The notes under the pieces were generated by a model. That model worked only from the letters and a program-made list of their open reading frames with translations, was not told where the DNA came from and did not search any database. Made by a program: the position numbers and the translations under genes. From NCBI GenBank assembly GCA_015709675.1, contig CP054182.1, positions 1,405,448-1,469,447 on the forward strand: a DNA stretch of 64,000 nucleotides, read 5' to 3'. Each line of letters begins with the position of its first letter. Position 1 is the first letter of the stretch. Below, in pieces: positions 1-8,511 of the stretch. The DNA is from Ignavibacteriales bacterium. GTDB lineage: Bacteria; Bacteroidota; Ignavibacteria; Ignavibacteriales; Ignavibacteriaceae.

Positions 1-153
1 TCAGGCAATGAACTTTGGACTGCATTCTTTAAGTCCCAGGGACTGAAGCCGCAGGAGCAGTATCTTTACATCTTTCTGGGAACTGCCCTCACATTTTTTT
101 ACAGCACGTTTGCTACTACAAGAATTAAACATTTATTAACCGAGTTATTTTAA
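1..153 (+). CDS. C-terminal end of a membrane protein (partial)
   Basis: The window opens inside a reading frame that runs to TAA at 151-153 and gives the last 50 residues of a protein. A hydrophobic stretch (YLYIFLGTALTFFYSTF) near the end is followed by a basic tail, which fits a last transmembrane helix and a cytoplasmic end. The stop lies 6 bp before the SDR gene start, so the two are probably co-transcribed. Too little is present to name a family. Confidence 0.6.
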   Translation, partial: SGNELWTAFFKSQGLKPQEQYLYIFLGTALTFFYSTFATTRIKHLLTELF

Positions 154-159
154 GGAATC

Positions 160-939
160 ATGAACCGACTTCAGAATAAAACCGTTCTTATTACCGGCGC
201 TACATCGGGCATCGGACGCTCTTGCGCACGCTATTTTGCTTCAGAGGGAGCCAGTCTTATTTTATTCGCACGCAGGAAAAATCTGCTTGAGGAAGTGAAA
301 GATGAACTGAAGAAACTGACCGCCGGCAATATATATACCGCAGCCTGTGATATCACCGTTTATGAAAACGTTAAACAGGCAGTGGCGGCAATTCCTGAGG
401 AACTGAAGAAGATTGATATCCTGGTTAACAACGCCGGACTTGCAAAGGGGCTCGAACCGCTCGCTGACGGACTCCCCGAAAACTGGGATATTACCCTTGA
501 TACCAACGTTAAAGGGCTGCTTTACGTCACTAAAGAAGTGGTGAAGGGAATGATTGAACGCAACGCGGGGCATGTCATCAATCTTGGTTCAACAGCCGGA
601 CATGATGTATATCCCAACGGGAGCGTTTACTGCGCCAGCAAGTATGCCGTGAAAGCAATAACCCAGACCCTGCGCATTGAACTGGTGGCAACTGATATAC
701 GGGTAACCACCATTGACCCCGGACTGGTTGAAACCAATTTTTCCAATGTCCGGTTTAACGGTGATACCGAAAGGGCAAAGAATGTGTATAAGGGAATAAC
801 ACCCCTTACACCGGATGATGTGGCTGATGCAGTGCTTTATGCAGCGACCAGACCGCCTCATGTAAGCATTAATGAGATGATCCTGACACCGACAAATCAG
901 GCCAACAGCAACTTTGTCCATAAGGTCAAAGCTGATTAA
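160..939 (+). CDS. SDR-family NADP-dependent oxidoreductase (YdfG-like)
   Basis: A classical short-chain dehydrogenase/reductase of 259 residues, the usual family length. The Rossmann cofactor motif TGATSGIG is at residues 12-19 and NNAG at 90-93. The catalytic set is Ser144, Tyr157 and Lys161 (YCASK). Arginines 38-39 after the second beta strand favour NADP(H) over NAD(H). The overall pattern, including the IDPGLVETNFSNVRF segment, is closest to the YdfG group that oxidises 3-hydroxy acids such as serine or allo-threonine; the substrate is inferred. It is cytosolic. It starts 6 bp after the upstream membrane protein and is followed 18 bp later by another membrane protein, so the three may form one transcript. 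Confidence 0.9.
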   Translation: MNRLQNKTVLITGATSGIGRSCARYFASEGASLILFARRKNLLEEVKDELKKLTAGNIYTAACDITVYENVKQAVAAIPEELKKIDILVNNAGLAKGLEPLADGLPENWDITLDTNVKGLLYVTKEVVKGMIERNAGHVINLGSTAGHDVYPNGSVYCASKYAVKAITQTLRIELVATDIRVTTIDPGLVETNFSNVRFNGDTERAKNVYKGITPLTPDDVADAVLYAATRPPHVSINEMILTPTNQANSNFVHKVKAD

Positions 940-957
940 TTATTGAAATAAGGTTCC

Positions 958-1713
958 ATGAAAAAAATACTAATCCTCTGGTTCGGGGCGTTTATTGTAA
1001 CATTTCTTGCCGGATATCTTAACAGCGTTACCGGTTCAGATTTCCCCTTCTCCGGCACGATCGGCAGCGGGAAGAAAAAAGTAACCTATTACTTTGAAAC
1101 CGTGTATAACGGTAAACAGCCGATGGAAATAATGATGCGGACTGATATCCCTGATCTTGAGGGGTATATTATAAACCGTACCGATGGCGCGGCTGACACT
1201 ATTCCAATGGTATATGCTGATAACCGGCTGACTGCGCAGTTTGACTCAGTGGCGCCAGGAACACTCCTGATCTATGACGTATATATCAATTATGAAGGCA
1301 AGTGGATTCAGGTTCCTGAGGAGATGACCGTTACCACAGAGATACTGGGTTTTCTGCCGAAGACAATCCGCATTCTGGTGTTTATCTGCCTCTTTGGAGG
1401 AGTTCTGCTGGCTGTGAGGAGCGGTATAGATTATTTTACTGAAAGGAGCAACCACCGGAAGAACGGATTTTTTGCCCTGATAGCGTTCAGCTGTTACTCG
1501 CTTATTGTAATGCCGGTAAAACTGAGTTATGAACTCGGACTGGTGAATTCCATGCAGAAGGTCTCGCCGGAGATCATATATACTCTGAAAGATATGTCAT
1601 TCTTTCTGGTGTGGACCGCGGTAATGATTACAGCGTTTAATGTGAAAAACTCAAAACTGGTTGTGGCAATAGGTGCGGGGGTTATTGTGATAATGACGGT
1701 TTTTCTGGGGTAA
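958..1713 (+). CDS. Hypothetical protein with N-terminal anchor and four C-terminal membrane segments
   Basis: A 251-residue protein I do not recognise. Residues 4-22 form a signal anchor or signal peptide. Residues 23-134 are soluble, probably periplasmic and beta-rich. Hydrophobic segments follow at about 136-156, 170-188, 212-228 and 233-250. Lys and Arg between segments (TERSNHRKNG) suggest a cytoplasmic loop. The layout, an extracytoplasmic domain with a small membrane bundle, resembles sensor or transport accessory proteins, but no motif supports a specific role. The start ATG is 18 bp after the SDR stop. Confidence 0.7.
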   Translation: MKKILILWFGAFIVTFLAGYLNSVTGSDFPFSGTIGSGKKKVTYYFETVYNGKQPMEIMMRTDIPDLEGYIINRTDGAADTIPMVYADNRLTAQFDSVAPGTLLIYDVYINYEGKWIQVPEEMTVTTEILGFLPKTIRILVFICLFGGVLLAVRSGIDYFTERSNHRKNGFFALIAFSCYSLIVMPVKLSYELGLVNSMQKVSPEIIYTLKDMSFFLVWTAVMITAFNVKNSKLVVAIGAGVIVIMTVFLG

Positions 1714-1975
1714 GAAGAGTTCGCGCAAAGACGCTAAGGCGCAAAGAGAATAAATACACAGCATTGCAGATACACGCCGCGGCGTGTATGTACGGGGTGG
1801 AATAGGGAATTTTTTAACGCAAAGTTAAACAAAGTTTACGCCAGGATCCGCAGAGTTCTCTGATCCGTTTTAGATCAGCGCTGCGAAGCATCCGTTTAAG
1901 ATCAGCGTACCATCAGCCCGGCATGAGAAATTACCGGACAGGTATAAAGTATATACCCATCCGGTATTCACTATA
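1714..1975. repeat. Intergenic repeat debris with an 18-bp palindrome
   Basis: This gap holds no gene. It contains degenerate phrases of the type cgcaaagacgctaaggcgca and aacgcaaagttaaacaaag, a perfect palindrome TACACGCCGCGGCGTGTA at 1771-1788, and two close copies of a TCCGTTTtAGATCAGCG-like string (about 1865-1905). Related strings recur at 7060-7210 and 26040-26500, so this is a dispersed non-coding repeat family of the genome. Confidence 0.6.
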
Positions 1976-3235
1976 TTATTTGAGGAGAGTAAACTTCCTG
2001 GTTTCGGTGAAGCTGCCCGCGGTTAAACGGTAGAAGTATACACCGCTTTTGAGCTGATCTTTAGCAGCATCAAAATAAACGGAATGTGACCCTGATTCTT
2101 TCAGCTCATTGCTGATAATTTCAGATACTTTGTTCCCCAATATATCATACACGCTTAGTGTAACCTCAGAGGCAGCCGGCAGACTGAAACGGATTGTGGT
2201 TCCGGGATTAAATGGATTCGGATAGTTCTGTTCAAGCGTGAAGTTATCCGGATAGCTATTTTCATCTTTTGCGGATGTTGCTCCCCCGAACTGACCCTTC
2301 ATCACAACACCGCTTTCACCAACGGCCCATGCCCATCCGTCTTTGATGGTAAGAGCATAAAATTCACCCCCCATGAATCCGGCGGGGAGTGTTTCGTTTG
2401 TCCAGGTCGTGCCGCCATCAGTTGTTCTCTTGATGCCGGGTACTGATGCCAGAACAAATGACCAGCCAACCGCAAGCCCGTTATTTTCATCAACAAAATG
2501 GATATCATTGATATCATAGAAATTCTGAATCTGCCCCCGGTATGTCCAGGTAAGACCACCATCGGTTGATCTGCTTGCAGACCGTTCGGTTCCCCCTTGG
2601 GTGAGAACGAAACCAACAGTATTGTTCACAAAATGGATATCATCAAAATTTGTTGAAATCTGAACCTGCTCCCAGGTGGTGCCGCCATTGGTGGTTTTTG
2701 CATATTTGGAACCTGCTGCCAGCCATCCGTTATTTGCATCTGTAAAGAAAACGGTTCTTATTTCGTTGGTAAAAGTAAAAGTGAAAGTTTGCTTCACCCA
2801 GTTTGTACCGCCGTTGGTGGTTCTCAGCAGGGTTCCTTCCCATCCTGCTGCCCAGCCGTTGTTTTCATCAGTGAAGAAGACGCTGGTAAGACCATTCTGA
2901 ACGAGTGAGTTTTGTGTGATCCAGGTAGCGCCGCCATCGGTGCTGTGAACGATTCTTCCAAAATCACCGACCATCCAGAGTTTCTGATCGGAAATTGCAA
3001 ATATGGAATTGTATTCTCCCCCATGCGGAGCGGGGATATCCGTCCAGGTGGTGCCGCCATCCGTGGTTTTAATAAGCTTGCCGCCGGTGATCCAGCCGAG
3101 GTTTGCATCGCGGAAAAAGACTGCCTTGTATCCGGTATTGCTGGTGTGGGGTGTGGTTATCTGCTGCCACTGGCTATATACGCTCCCGCACAGGATAAAA
3201 AGAAATAAAGAAACTAAGAAAGAGTATTTGAACAT
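1976..3235 (-). CDS. Secreted YCF48-like propeller protein with T9SS sorting domain
   Basis: A 419-residue secreted protein. Residues 1-21 are a signal peptide ending in VYSQ. Residues of about 22-310 carry repeated TTDGGTTW, STDGGATW and RTTNGGTNW motifs, the hallmark of the YCF48/HCF136-type beta-propeller (also called BNR-like sialidase repeats). The last 90 residues are a type IX secretion C-terminal domain with QNYPNPFNPGTTIRFSLP, an ILGNKV turn and a terminal FTLLK strand. The protein should be exported and anchored at or released from the cell surface. The repeat function is unknown here; in this lineage such proteins are common surface propellers, distinct from the photosystem assembly factor the repeat is named for. 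It is monocistronic, with repeat DNA behind it. Confidence 0.88.
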   Translation of the reverse strand: MFKYSFLVSLFLFILCGSVYSQWQQITTPHTSNTGYKAVFFRDANLGWITGGKLIKTTDGGTTWTDIPAPHGGEYNSIFAISDQKLWMVGDFGRIVHSTDGGATWITQNSLVQNGLTSVFFTDENNGWAAGWEGTLLRTTNGGTNWVKQTFTFTFTNEIRTVFFTDANNGWLAAGSKYAKTTNGGTTWEQVQISTNFDDIHFVNNTVGFVLTQGGTERSASRSTDGGLTWTYRGQIQNFYDINDIHFVDENNGLAVGWSFVLASVPGIKRTTDGGTTWTNETLPAGFMGGEFYALTIKDGWAWAVGESGVVMKGQFGGATSAKDENSYPDNFTLEQNYPNPFNPGTTIRFSLPAASEVTLSVYDILGNKVSEIISNELKESGSHSVYFDAAKDQLKSGVYFYRLTAGSFTETRKFTLLK

Positions 3236-3316
3236 ACCTGCTCCTGTAAATAATAAGTGATATTTCAGGAAGCGAATTTGCGCTATGAAGGGGGGAGACT
3301 CAATAACTCAATTGAG

Positions 3317-3961
3317 TCATTTTACCAGATTTTCTTTTATGGCTTTTGAAACCGCCTGAACCCTTGAAGTTACCTGCAGTTTCTGATAGATATTTTTAAG
3401 ATGATTGCGCACGGTTTCATAGCTGATAAACAACTGTTCAGCAATCGCGCGGGAATCGGTTCCGTTAACCAGCAGGGTAAGAATTTCCTTTTCGCGGGGG
3501 GTAAGCTGATAATCGGTTTTAACTGAAGTCTGATTCTTAAAATGGCTGATGACTTTCATTGCAACATAGGGAGACATTGGGGCGCCTCCATCAAGCACAT
3601 CCCGGATTGCGTCTAATATCCTGGTCGGAGGAGTTTTTTTTAACAGATACCCATGTGCACCGGCAAGAATGGCATTAAAGATATTTTCATCATCATCAAA
3701 GACGGTCATCATGATGATTTTAACATCCGGATAGCGATCCTTAAAATTTGGTACTGCCTCGATGCCTGACTGCCCCGGCAGATGTATATCCAGCAGAAGA
3801 ACATCGCTCTGAATTTCTGCTGAGAGCGCATCCTCAACGGAGCCGTAAACCGCCGCGCACTGATAACCGGCGGAACTGCTGATAAAGCTGCACAGCCCTT
3901 CGCGGAAGTCAACATGATCCTCAATGATGGTGATGCTTATCTCTTTGTTTTCCATAATCAA
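3317..3961 (-). CDS. NarL/FixJ-family response regulator
   Basis: A 214-residue two-component regulator. The receiver domain (residues 8-125) has the acidic pair Glu14/Asp15, phospho-acceptor Asp58 (LLLDIHLPG), Thr86 and Lys108. The LuxR-type helix-turn-helix covers about 150-212 (LTPREKEIL, then SRAIAEQLFISYETVRNHLKN). The start may be the second Met (MENKEIS) at 3955, since the first two residues are dispensable. It lies 41 bp downstream of the sensor kinase on the same strand, so the two are a cognate pair. Its targets are not visible; the divergent or neighbouring surface-protein gene is one possibility. Confidence 0.92.
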   Translation of the reverse strand: MIMENKEISITIIEDHVDFREGLCSFISSSAGYQCAAVYGSVEDALSAEIQSDVLLLDIHLPGQSGIEAVPNFKDRYPDVKIIMMTVFDDDENIFNAILAGAHGYLLKKTPPTRILDAIRDVLDGGAPMSPYVAMKVISHFKNQTSVKTDYQLTPREKEILTLLVNGTDSRAIAEQLFISYETVRNHLKNIYQKLQVTSRVQAVSKAIKENLVK

Positions 3962-4002
3962 ATTTTCAGATAATCAGACCTAAACTCAATCCCTCATTTG
4001 AG

Positions 4003-7000
4003 TTATTTTGTTTCCGAAGCAAAAGGGGCTGAAAGCATGACACTGGTTCCGCCGGAAGGCTCAGAAACAAATTGAGCACTGCCGTTAATCTCGCTCATTC
4101 TTTTCTTTATATTCTGCAATCCGTTCCCGCCAAGTGAGGCATTGTTTCCGCTGCCAGAAAAACCTTTGCCGTCATCTTGAATAGTAAGGGAGATGGCCTC
4201 TGAGGAGATTTTAGCAGTAAGCGTGATTCTGGTGCAGGAGGAATGCCGCACCGCGTTAGAAACAGCTTCTTTGGCTGCAAGATATATATTGCGCCGTATT
4301 TCTTCACTGACTGAACCGCTCCCGCTGCCGGAAGAAATAAACTCAGTCCTGATACCGGCTGAACTGCACATCTCATGGGCAATCAGTCTGATACGCAAAA
4401 GAAGATTATCAACCGAATCATAATTCGGAGAAACAGACCAGACGATATCACTCATGGACTGCTCTGCCTTGTTCAGAATGGAAGTTGATTTCTCCAGAAA
4501 CTGCAGAGCAGCATCTTTATTCTCCGGAAGTATCTGTTTTGCTGACTGGAGATAGAGCCCTGCGCTGCTTACGGTTGAGGCAAGATCATCATGCAGATCG
4601 CGTGCTATGCGGTCGCGGGTTTTATTTCTTTCTTCAAGGATCAGTTTTTCCTTTTCAAGTCCGGCGATGCGTTCCTTATATTTTTTCCGTATATAATAGC
4701 GGGCGGAAAGAATAATGGCCGAAGCAACCAGCAGGGTGATGACTGCGTAAAACCACCCGGTGCGCCAGAAAGGGGGGACTATCACAATCCGGGCAAGTTC
4801 CTGTTCTTCGCTCCAGAGGCCGTCTTCATTGGCTGCCTTTGCGGCAAATATATACTCTCCGGGCTCAACGGAGGAAAAGTCAATATTCCGCCGCGTGCCG
4901 GTATATATCCACTCATCATGCAGCCCTTTCAGCCGGTACGCATACTGATTTGAACCGGGGTGGTCATAGAGCAGGGCAGCCAGTTCAAAAGAAAAGAAGT
5001 TTTGATTATATTTCAGGCGGATCTCAGGTGCACCCAGCATGTCGGGGCGTGACTTATTAAAGAGGAGGAAATCGGTAATGGCAATACGGGGAAGATGCGG
5101 ATTCCCTTTGATTTCCTCAGGCCGGAAAGATATGATGCCCCTCATGCCACCGAAGAATAACCTGCCGTCGGGTGATTTGTAATAAGAATTCTGATTAAAC
5201 TCTGTGATATCCGGAAGGTCATTCCTGCCAAAGACTGAAATGGTATAATCACTGCCGTTTATTCTGCTGAGTCCTGCGTTGGTTGAGACCCACAGATCAC
5301 CACTGTTATCTTCAAGAATGCCATAAACGGTATTATTGCTGAGACCTTCTTTCGTCGTAAATCGCCTGAAACTCTTCTCATCAGCAGAAAGAAGATTAAG
5401 CCCGCCTCCCATGGTTGCAGCCCATAGCCGTCCTTTGCGGTCCCGGTGAATTGCCATAACCTTGTTCCAGGAGAGTGAGGTTGGGTTATCTGCCTGAGCG
5501 GAAAATCTTTTGTAAGACATATCCCTGAGTGAAATCTTCAGCAGTCCTTCGCCGTTGGTACCTGCCCACAGCGTATCACCTTCGGCAAGGAGCGAAAGTA
5601 TGTATGATTTCGACTCAGAAACAATACCGCTTTTGAACGTATGTACTAAAAAGGAACCGTCTTTCGGGGAGAATTCGAAAAGTCCGCCTGCGCTTCCTGC
5701 CCAAAAACGGCCATCCTCCGAAGCGGTAACTGCATATATACGATTCTTATAAGAGAAGGGTTCGCCCCCGGATGAAAAAATATATTCTTTGAATCTTCCT
5801 GTCCGGGTATCATACCGGTTCAGCCCGCGGCGTGTTCCTACCCAGATGCCTCCATCAGGAGCTTTGTAAATACAGAAGGCAGCATGACCTGCATAACCGG
5901 AGTTTTGCGGTGTAAACTGGTACGATGTTTCATTAGCTGGATTATACATATATAGTCCGTTTGTGGTTCCCGTGAGCATCCTGCCGTCTTCAAGCGAAAG
6001 CATGCTTATGGGATATGAATCACCGAAGAGATCACGGTAGTTTTTAGCGGCCGGAAGGAATGAAAATGTTTTCCTGACAGGGTTTACCTTATACAGGCCT
6101 GATATCGTACCGATCCAAAGTACATCTGAATCATCAGTGAACACTGCATAGACGGGTTCACTTACTTTACCAGACGGTGAAGCATATGAAAAATTTTTGA
6201 ATGAAACTTTCCCGGTTAAGGATCTGAAATTCTCACAAATAAAAAGACCCTCAGAAGTTCCTGCCCACAGATTCCCATTTTTATCCTCATGCAGGGTGTT
6301 AAGGATGGCGGAAGTCCCTTTCGCAGTAGTAAATACAGCAAGCGTTCGAATGGTGCGGTTCCGGTAGTCATACTCTTTCAGTTCCCCCTTCTGTGTTGTA
6401 AGAAAAATTCTTTTATCCGATGTTACAAAGAGAGAATAGTAATCAAACCCTGTGGTAATTACATATTTTTCAAGAAGTGTATCTATTATATATATTTTAT
6501 TCCTGTCTGCCATGACCAGCGACGGTCTTACGGAGGCCTCAGGGAAATCAACCTTCTTCGCGGCATAAGAGGTGATTTGTAAAGTGACAGGGTCAATTCT
6601 TCTTATAGTATCATTCAGCCCGGTCCATAAATAACCGGATGTATCCTGTTTCGGTGTATGAATTGCAGCGGAGAGAAGAGGTGAACCGTCGGGATATTTC
6701 AGAAGCCGGAATCTTCTTGTCCTTTTGTCATATACATTAATACGGCCGTCAGGGAAAAGCACCCAGATGCGGTCATCCTGGTCAGTACCCAGAGAAAGGA
6801 TATTGCTGTTGGCAATCGAACTGCTGTCGGTAAAATCATGGTGAAACGTGAGGAAATTATATCCGTCAAAGCGGTTGAGACCGTCCCAGGTGCCTGCCCA
6901 GAGGAAACCCTGCTTATCCTGAACAATTGAGCGGACATTAAGCTGCGAAAGTCCTTCAGCGGCTCCGTAATGAGTATAACGTGATTGCGGGAAGGAATCT

Positions 7001-7068
7001 GCTGCTGCAGCGAAGAGTAGTATATAAAGTAAGGTTGCGGTATATGGCAGGCTTTTATTTAGACGCAA
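4003..7068 (-). CDS. Propeller-fused sensor histidine kinase (HisKA_3 type)
   Basis: A membrane sensor kinase. At least eight Reg_prop-type propeller repeats (WAGTWDGLNRFDG, WVGTRRGLNRYDT, LWAGTNGEGLLKIS and similar) form two periplasmic beta-propellers, followed by a YYY-type domain, a transmembrane helix (GWFYAVITLLVASAIILSA), a HisKA_3 dimerisation segment with RDLHDD (phospho-acceptor His about 826) and an HATPase domain with DDGKGF and GLQNIKKRM. The kinase pairs with the LuxR-type regulator downstream. I place the start at the TTG at 7068, which gives a clean signal peptide (MRLNKSLPYTATLLYILLFA). The reading frame stays open to an ATG at 7203, but that extension lies in intergenic repeat DNA. 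There is no clear ribosome-binding site for either start. Confidence 0.85.
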   Translation of the reverse strand: MRLNKSLPYTATLLYILLFAAAADSFPQSRYTHYGAAEGLSQLNVRSIVQDKQGFLWAGTWDGLNRFDGYNFLTFHHDFTDSSSIANSNILSLGTDQDDRIWVLFPDGRINVYDKRTRRFRLLKYPDGSPLLSAAIHTPKQDTSGYLWTGLNDTIRRIDPVTLQITSYAAKKVDFPEASVRPSLVMADRNKIYIIDTLLEKYVITTGFDYYSLFVTSDKRIFLTTQKGELKEYDYRNRTIRTLAVFTTAKGTSAILNTLHEDKNGNLWAGTSEGLFICENFRSLTGKVSFKNFSYASPSGKVSEPVYAVFTDDSDVLWIGTISGLYKVNPVRKTFSFLPAAKNYRDLFGDSYPISMLSLEDGRMLTGTTNGLYMYNPANETSYQFTPQNSGYAGHAAFCIYKAPDGGIWVGTRRGLNRYDTRTGRFKEYIFSSGGEPFSYKNRIYAVTASEDGRFWAGSAGGLFEFSPKDGSFLVHTFKSGIVSESKSYILSLLAEGDTLWAGTNGEGLLKISLRDMSYKRFSAQADNPTSLSWNKVMAIHRDRKGRLWAATMGGGLNLLSADEKSFRRFTTKEGLSNNTVYGILEDNSGDLWVSTNAGLSRINGSDYTISVFGRNDLPDITEFNQNSYYKSPDGRLFFGGMRGIISFRPEEIKGNPHLPRIAITDFLLFNKSRPDMLGAPEIRLKYNQNFFSFELAALLYDHPGSNQYAYRLKGLHDEWIYTGTRRNIDFSSVEPGEYIFAAKAANEDGLWSEEQELARIVIVPPFWRTGWFYAVITLLVASAIILSARYYIRKKYKERIAGLEKEKLILEERNKTRDRIARDLHDDLASTVSSAGLYLQSAKQILPENKDAALQFLEKSTSILNKAEQSMSDIVWSVSPNYDSVDNLLLRIRLIAHEMCSSAGIRTEFISSGSGSGSVSEEIRRNIYLAAKEAVSNAVRHSSCTRITLTAKISSEAISLTIQDDGKGFSGSGNNASLGGNGLQNIKKRMSEINGSAQFVSEPSGGTSVMLSAPFASETK

Positions 7069-7222
7069 AGTCACGCAGAGGAATTTTTTGAATAATGCAC
7101 CCGTATCAAATCTGAAGATACACTCCGCGGCGTGGATGTACGGGAACAAAATTGCAAGCACCCTGGCAAGATATTGACCGCCGGAAGTTTTACGCGAAGT
7201 CACGCAGAGTTTTCCGGTGATG
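7069..7222. repeat. Copy of the dispersed palindromic intergenic repeat
   Basis: Contains acgcaaagtcacgcagag at about 7063-7080 and again gcgaagtcacgcagag near 7195-7210, plus a decayed copy (tacactccgcggcgtgga, 7120-7137) of the palindrome at 1771-1788, each followed by tgtacggg. The order of elements matches the gap at 1714-1975, so both are copies of one intergenic family. It fills the space between the kinase and the GNAT gene. Confidence 0.55.
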
Positions 7223-7699
7223 TTACTGATTTAGCAGAGTGTCAAACTTGTCTTCAGTCAGGCGGAAAACAGTCCAGCCATCCATGGGTACCGCACCAAG
7301 TGATTTATAAAAATCAATTGCGGGCGTATTCCAGTTCAGCACTGACCACTCAACCCGGCCGCAGTTTCGCTCTTTTGCTTTCTTTACAATCTCAAGCAGA
7401 AGTTTTTTACCAATACCTTTTCCGCGAAGATGGGGCTTTACAAAAAGATCTTCAAGATAGATCCCCTGCCTGCCGATAAAGGTGGAAAAGTTATGGAAGT
7501 AAATTGCATACCCTGCCGGCTCATTATCCTCGTATGCGAGCAATACTTCAATGGTGGACTTTTCTCTGAATAGAGTCTCTCTGAGCGTATGCTCATCAGC
7601 AATCACTTCGTGAGAAAGTTTTTCATATTCAGCGATCAGTTTAATGAAATCGAGAATGAGTGGTATATCAGTTTCTTCGGCTTTCCGTATAACGAGCAT
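7223..7699 (-). CDS. GNAT-family N-acetyltransferase (SSAT-like)
   Basis: A 158-residue acetyl-CoA-dependent acetyltransferase. The acetyl-CoA pyrophosphate-binding loop RGKGIG is at residues 92-97, preceded by the IYLEDLFVKP strand and followed by WNTPAIDFYKSLGA. These segments, with the YEKLSHEV stretch near residue 25, match the diamine/spermidine acetyltransferase (SSAT/thialysine) branch. The small cationic amine substrate is inferred. It is the last gene of a three-gene operon with 11 bp after the MOSC gene. Its downstream side runs into repeat DNA. Confidence 0.85.
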   Translation of the reverse strand: MLVIRKAEETDIPLILDFIKLIAEYEKLSHEVIADEHTLRETLFREKSTIEVLLAYEDNEPAGYAIYFHNFSTFIGRQGIYLEDLFVKPHLRGKGIGKKLLLEIVKKAKERNCGRVEWSVLNWNTPAIDFYKSLGAVPMDGWTVFRLTEDKFDTLLNQ

Positions 7700-7710
7700 G
7701 ATGATTCCTT

Positions 7711-8505
7711 CTAATATAATGCAGTGGCAGGGAGACTTACTTCATCTCCGGTCATGATATGTTTTCCGGTTTCAGAAGAGGGGATAAGAGTATTTACCGT
7801 AAAGCGGTAATAGTGGTCAAAATGCCGCTCCGGCGCCCACTCTGGCAGAGAGGCTTTTCGTTTTTCAGCAAAGGATTTCTGGAAGAGGGGATATATATCA
7901 CCCGTTTCGGGATGGCGGGTTGGCACTGCACAGCGGGCGCATGGATTGATGCCATGTATGGCAACATCACCAATACGAAATTCTCTGTCTGATTCAAGTT
8001 CCGGAAGCAGCCGGTCTTCCCAGAAAGGTTCCGCTCCTTCAAGAATGATATTGGGCCGGAAACGCCTTGTCATCTCATCCGCTGATATATCCGGAAACCA
8101 GCGGCAGACTTCCTGAATGCTTTCCCGCAATGCAACGGTCGGACCTGAGGCATCGGTGTCATCGGGAAATCCGGCATCTTCATTTCTGAGAAACGTTACG
8201 TTCTTCTGAAAATATCCGGAAAGGAATTCCTGTATAAGATGAGTGTTCTCCGTTAACTGAAATGTTTCCTGCTGAATATCTCTGCAGGAAAAAGTGATGC
8301 TCATCTTTTCAGGTGAAAACGAGGAGCGGAGGAGGTATATACGGTCATTTTTCTTTCCGTTTATATACTTCCCCTGCTCATCTTTCATGGCGAACATCCG
8401 GTCATATTTGAGTGAGCCGCCGGGGGTTATCTCTGCGGAGTCAAGCCGGTGAGGGTCAAGCCCTTTGACCGGATAGACGAATATATCTCTGACACGGATG
8501 CTCAA
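7711..8505 (-). CDS. MOSC domain protein (YcbX/mARC-like)
   Basis: A 264-residue protein with a MOSC N-terminal beta-barrel (IFVYPVKGLDPHRLDSAEITPGG) and a MOSC C-terminal domain. The signature CARCAVPTRHPETGDI begins at Cys189; the second cysteine is Cys192. In the YcbX/mARC family the conserved cysteine holds the molybdenum cofactor and the enzyme reduces N-hydroxylated compounds. No C-terminal 2Fe-2S ferredoxin domain is present, so it would need a separate electron donor. It sits 6 bp after phosphomannomutase and 11 bp before the GNAT gene, in one operon, although no shared pathway is evident. Confidence 0.87.
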   Translation of the reverse strand: MSIRVRDIFVYPVKGLDPHRLDSAEITPGGSLKYDRMFAMKDEQGKYINGKKNDRIYLLRSSFSPEKMSITFSCRDIQQETFQLTENTHLIQEFLSGYFQKNVTFLRNEDAGFPDDTDASGPTVALRESIQEVCRWFPDISADEMTRRFRPNIILEGAEPFWEDRLLPELESDREFRIGDVAIHGINPCARCAVPTRHPETGDIYPLFQKSFAEKRKASLPEWAPERHFDHYYRFTVNTLIPSSETGKHIMTGDEVSLPATALY

Positions 8506-8511
8506 AGCTGC

